Shown: positions 5,711-7,882 of the stretch, piece after piece
Position numbering within the stretch: the first letter of the stretch is position 1
Layout of the letters: each line of letters starts with the position of its first letter
NCBI GenBank assembly: GCA_014729315.1
Contig: WJKD01000294.1
Span: forward strand, 1-7,882
Direction of reading: 5' to 3'
Source: Promethearchaeota archaeon
GTDB taxonomy: Archaea > Asgardarchaeota > Lokiarchaeia > Sigynarchaeales > SOKP01
Length of the DNA: 7,882 nt
Program-made: the position numbers and the translations under genes
The notes under the pieces: generated by a model
Told to the model about the DNA's origin: nothing
The model's database searches: none
The model's input: the letters and a program-made list of their open reading frames with translations, nothing else

Positions 5711-5720
5711 CACCTCCTTT
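5711..5720 (-). promoter_or_regulatory. Strong Shine-Dalgarno of BON copy B, decides its start
   Basis: AAAGGAGGTG on the minus strand is the best ribosome-binding site in the window and nearly a full complement of the 16S 3' end. It is 12 bases from the ATG at 5698, a slightly long spacing. Because it contains the GTG at 5713, it argues against that codon as the start. Confidence 0.75.
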
Positions 5721-5810
5721 TAAACTTATAGGAATTTCACCATGATAAAGCATCTAATTCCAAAAATCAATCTTTAGATACCTCTTTCAACATATTGTGG
5801 GAGAAGTGTA

Positions 5811-5822
5811 TTTTTATATTTA
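5811..5822 (-). promoter_or_regulatory. TATA box of BON copy B
   Basis: TAAATATAAAAA on the minus strand contains the ATATAAA core. The transcript would begin near 5790 and carry a leader of about 90 bases, longer than at the other genes here. Confidence 0.45.
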
Positions 5823-6004
5823 CGATTAATAATTCCTAGAAAAAATAATTAAAATAAATTAACCCAAATATTCCTATTTAAGAAATCAGAGGTTTTCTTA
5901 TTCGTGAAGATAAAGAAAATATTATTAATTAAGAATGTGATTCGCTTTTATTAATTTTTTAATACTTTTTTTCTAATCCATTAATAAATTTATTCTAAAA
6001 ACAA

Positions 6005-6019
6005 CTAAGATCATCTTAG
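6005..6019. promoter_or_regulatory. 15-base palindrome, candidate operator
   Basis: CTAAGAT-C-ATCTTAG is a perfect 7-bp inverted repeat around one central base, 21 bases upstream of the TATA box at 6041. Its size, symmetry and position fit a dimeric transcription factor site, for example an activator just upstream of the TATA box. No copy was noticed at the other promoters. Confidence 0.4.
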
Positions 6020-6040
6020 AAAATTTACAAAGATCCATGC

Positions 6041-6051
6041 GATATATAAAT
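6041..6051 (+). promoter_or_regulatory. TATA box of the 489-residue gene
   Basis: GATATATAAAT has the ATATAAA core at 6044-6050, 69 bases before the ATG. The 11-mer ATATATAAATC (6042-6052) is identical to that of the ATP-cone gene. The predicted leader is about 45-50 bases. Confidence 0.55.
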
Positions 6052-6119
6052 CATAATCGTAATAAATAATAATTAATAAAAAAAGAAAGGATTATAACAC
6101 AATATTGAAAGCTTAGTCT

Positions 6120-7589
6120 ATGATTTTTCAAGGAATATTTACTATTTTCGATTTATACTTCGAAGATTTAGATCTTTTCTATTTGAGTGTCGATGATTTT
6201 TTTAAGGAAAAGATTTCTGAATTAAGAAGTAAAAACAGCAAGGAACCCATTTTAAAAAATAAAATTCATTTATCAGTCATAGCTCAATTGAGCAAGATAG
6301 GTTTTGATGAAGGTGAGATTGAACATATGTTTGTCAACTCTTCTATTAACAAAAGAAGTAGCAAAATTACCGAGTTGGAGAATTATTACGATAAAAATCT
6401 CTCACCTTTAATTCACGAAATCTATCTTGAAAAGATGGTTGATTATCTTGCTGATATGGATGTAAGGTCAGTAATTCTTAATTCAAAATCTAAGAATATT
6501 TTACCCCTCGAATTTATAGTTGAAATAAAAAATCTAAAAGAAAAATATGAGAAAAATCGTGGGAAACTGGCAAATCTCAAAAAATATATTAACATCAAAA
6601 AGAAGATAACTGAAAAGTTTTGTGAAAATAAAAAAAATATCGAAAGCTTAGAGGATCTCCAAGCGACTCGAGAAAAATTACAATTATTATATTTCATATT
6701 CAGAATAATAGACTTTTTTCATTTACGAAATAGATTTGATTTCTCCCATATCGAGATTTATTTAAAAAACCATATGGACGACTGGCTTCGAAAAATTCCC
6801 TTGGTCTCGCTCAAAAATCCAGAATTGTATTTTTGTGGATTATTTCTCGCGAGTAACTTAAATATAAAGTTAGATTTTGCTAGGATACAAAAATTCTTAG
6901 GTAAAGTATACAAAGAATTAAAGGACGAATTTGAATCGCCCATCATCCAAGCTACGAGTCAATTATACTACTATATAAAGTCTATAAACTTACTAGAAAT
7001 GGATTTATCACGAGATAAAATCGAAGAAATGATTAGTTTAAAAGATCAATTTTTTCAAGCTCATAGACTTAAAGATTTAGAGACATCTACGTTAGTAGTT
7101 ATCCAAAAAATATTAAAAATCATTGGAATTTCTACAAAGGTGGAAGAAGATAAATTAAAAGCAATTCATGATGAAATTAAGAAGAGGATTTCCAAAAAGA
7201 GGGTAACCCTATTTAGAGAGGGCATTATTTCCTCGGAAGCTACTTATTACATTATTTTCTATCATTATATGAGAGATGAACTTGATGAGTTGGAGGAATA
7301 TGTACTCCTTGAAAATATCGTGACCAGAGTTCATCGAAACCTCGATATACTCTATTTTTCTAAAGAAACAAACTATGATCTCTTTAGCGAAATCTTTTAT
7401 TCTTGTGAGAGCTTGAAACTTTTTAATAATATTAATTCTAAATTAATGATTATTAAGTTAGCACGATTTTTGTTTCCAACCGATATAGAAGAAGAAATAA
7501 AACAAACCGAATTAAAAATTGAAAAAGGCGAACACTTCCGACACTTTCATATTGATAAGACCACAGGCGAAACAATTCATTCGCATTAA
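6120..7589 (+). CDS. Helical-repeat protein of unknown function
   Basis: I do not recognise this 489-residue protein. There is no signal peptide or clear membrane helix. Residues 1-30 are aromatic and acidic; about 130-190 are highly charged and probably coiled coil. From about 233 on there are about five helical hairpins spaced roughly 40-50 residues apart (near 234, 277, 320, 371 and 417). Segments such as NPELYFCGLFLASNLNIKLD and DLETSTLVVIQKILKIIGIS recall the L-E-S/T-T-x-x-x-x-x-L-x-L-x-G repeats of alpha/alpha-toroid proteins of the prenyltransferase/terpene-cyclase type. No catalytic motif is visible, so this is a structural resemblance only. The last 18 residues are histidine-rich (His 472, 475, 477, 487, 489), a possible metal site. 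The ATG has no Shine-Dalgarno, and Met70 is a much shorter alternative. The gene stands alone, behind its own TATA box and a palindrome, and its base use resembles its neighbours. Confidence 0.7.
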   Translation: MIFQGIFTIFDLYFEDLDLFYLSVDDFFKEKISELRSKNSKEPILKNKIHLSVIAQLSKIGFDEGEIEHMFVNSSINKRSSKITELENYYDKNLSPLIHEIYLEKMVDYLADMDVRSVILNSKSKNILPLEFIVEIKNLKEKYEKNRGKLANLKKYINIKKKITEKFCENKKNIESLEDLQATREKLQLLYFIFRIIDFFHLRNRFDFSHIEIYLKNHMDDWLRKIPLVSLKNPELYFCGLFLASNLNIKLDFARIQKFLGKVYKELKDEFESPIIQATSQLYYYIKSINLLEMDLSRDKIEEMISLKDQFFQAHRLKDLETSTLVVIQKILKIIGISTKVEEDKLKAIHDEIKKRISKKRVTLFREGIISSEATYYIIFYHYMRDELDELEEYVLLENIVTRVHRNLDILYFSKETNYDLFSEIFYSCESLKLFNNINSKLMIIKLARFLFPTDIEEEIKQTELKIEKGEHFRHFHIDKTTGETIHSH

Positions 7590-7671
7590 ATTTTAAGCGA
7601 AAAAATATACTAATAGAGAATAAGAGGAAATAATGTATTTCTTTTTCCCGTAAATAATTTCTAGACCTTAC

Positions 7672-7677
7672 TTTTTT
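7672..7677 (+). terminator. Weak T-tract after the 489-residue gene
   Basis: T6, preceded by another T5 (7642-7646), lies 50-90 bases after the stop codon in otherwise featureless AT-rich DNA. It is the best candidate for the transcript end before the next promoter, but it is weak. Confidence 0.25.
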
Positions 7678-7715
7678 ATGTTTGTTTAAAACTGACAATC
7701 TTGTGAACTATCTCT

Positions 7716-7724
7716 AAATATAAA
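7716..7724 (+). promoter_or_regulatory. TATA box of the phosphoribosyltransferase gene
   Basis: AAATATAAA has the ATATAAA core at 7718-7724, 30 bases before the ATG at 7755. The transcript would start close to the ATG and be nearly leaderless. Confidence 0.4.
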
Positions 7725-7754
7725 CAGAGAAATAAAAAAAAAATATGATTTTTT

Positions 7755-7882
7755 ATGAAATTTAAAAATAGAAAAAAAGCTGGTCAATTACTCGCAGAAG
7801 ATTTGAAAAAGAGAAAGCATGAACTCCCTAAAAATTCGTTAATTTTGGCAATCCCGAGAGGTGGTGTCCCGGTTGCTTATTC
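7755..7882 (+). CDS. Phosphoribosyltransferase family protein, N-terminus (3' partial)
   Basis: Forty-two codons are visible before the window ends. They open with MKFKNRKKAGQLLAEDL and reach ILAIPRGGVPVAY (about residues 30-42). This matches the start of the stand-alone phosphoribosyltransferase family, where F-x-D/N-R-x-x-A-G-x-x-L-A is followed by a hydrophobic strand and P-R-G-G-V-P-V-A. Type I PRTases use PRPP to attach ribose-5-phosphate to a base or other acceptor, but many members of this subgroup have no known substrate. The PRPP-binding loop lies beyond the window. An ATG ten bases upstream (7745) is out of frame and stops after six codons. The family call rests on a short but characteristic segment. 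Confidence 0.75.
   Translation, partial: MKFKNRKKAGQLLAEDLKKRKHELPKNSLILAIPRGGVPVAY

Larger units (their letters stand above)
5699..6119. other. 421-base divergent intergenic region
   Basis: This region separates BON copy B (minus) from the 489-residue gene (plus) and holds promoters for both. On the minus side there is a TATA element (5811-5822) and a leader of about 90 bases ending in the strong Shine-Dalgarno. On the plus side there is a 15-base palindrome (6005-6019) and a TATA box (6041-6051). Only very short frames are present. The middle part (about 5830-6000) is extremely AT-rich, with T runs and the self-complementary AATAAATTTATT (5983-5994), which may be chance. Confidence 0.55.

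Noticed and set aside
5699..5713. GTG start adding five residues to BON copy B
   Set aside because: The GTG is part of the Shine-Dalgarno sequence serving the ATG at 5698, and the resulting 221-residue length matches its 222-residue paralogue.
6443..6946. Two minus-strand frames (6443-6697 and 6758-6946) inside the 489-residue gene
   Set aside because: Phe/Ser-rich translations are what the reverse of lysine- and leucine-rich coding DNA gives. There is no promoter or ribosome-binding site in front of them.
7453..7698. 81-residue minus-strand frame overlapping the 3' end of the 489-residue gene
   Set aside because: It has low-complexity Phe/Leu/Arg composition, overlaps a much better supported gene and shows no family resemblance.

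Overview
This is an AT-rich window (about 30% G+C by eye, with intergenic stretches poorer still) that looks archaeal. It holds an archaeal-length RtcB RNA ligase without an intein, a free-standing ATP-cone protein, two cytosolic triple-BON proteins, small CxxC zinc-ribbon proteins, and ATATAAA-type TATA boxes a few tens of bases ahead of most start codons. Base composition, lysine/serine-rich tails and an opine-dehydrogenase-like protein would fit an Asgard (Lokiarchaeia-like) archaeon. That lineage is an inference from general character, not from a marker gene. I see no rRNA, tRNA, CRISPR array, insertion sequence or integrase.

Layout. (1) 3-707 (+): C-terminal part of an NAD/NADP octopine/nopaline dehydrogenase family protein, cut by the window edge, with an extra C-terminal four-cysteine zinc ribbon. 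(2) 980-1228 (+): an 82-residue stand-alone ATP-cone. (3) 1365-2033 (+): a triple-BON protein, followed at 2071-2307 (+) by a small two-helix membrane protein ending in a T10 tract. (4) On the minus strand, a compact pair: a 57-residue zinc-ribbon protein (3013-3186) and, 9 bases downstream, a GNAT acetyltransferase (2335-3003). (5) Minus strand: rtcB (3491-4939), preceded by a second triple-BON protein (5033-5698) roughly 40% identical to the first. (6) A 421-base divergent intergenic region with a 15-base palindrome near a strong TATA box, then a 489-residue helical orphan protein on the plus strand (6120-7589). (7) 7755 to the end (+): the N-terminus of a phosphoribosyltransferase-family protein.

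How the genes relate. Most genes appear to have their own promoter and a T-rich end, so the window reads as mostly single-gene units. The only tight pair is zinc ribbon plus GNAT. Looser possible units are BON protein plus membrane protein (37-base gap) and BON protein plus rtcB (92-base gap). I see no single clear new multi-gene system. The least explained items are the 489-residue orphan with its palindromic upstream site, the dehydrogenase/zinc-ribbon fusion, the duplicated triple-BON genes, the zinc-ribbon/GNAT pair, and an intergenic patch that may encode a small RNA.
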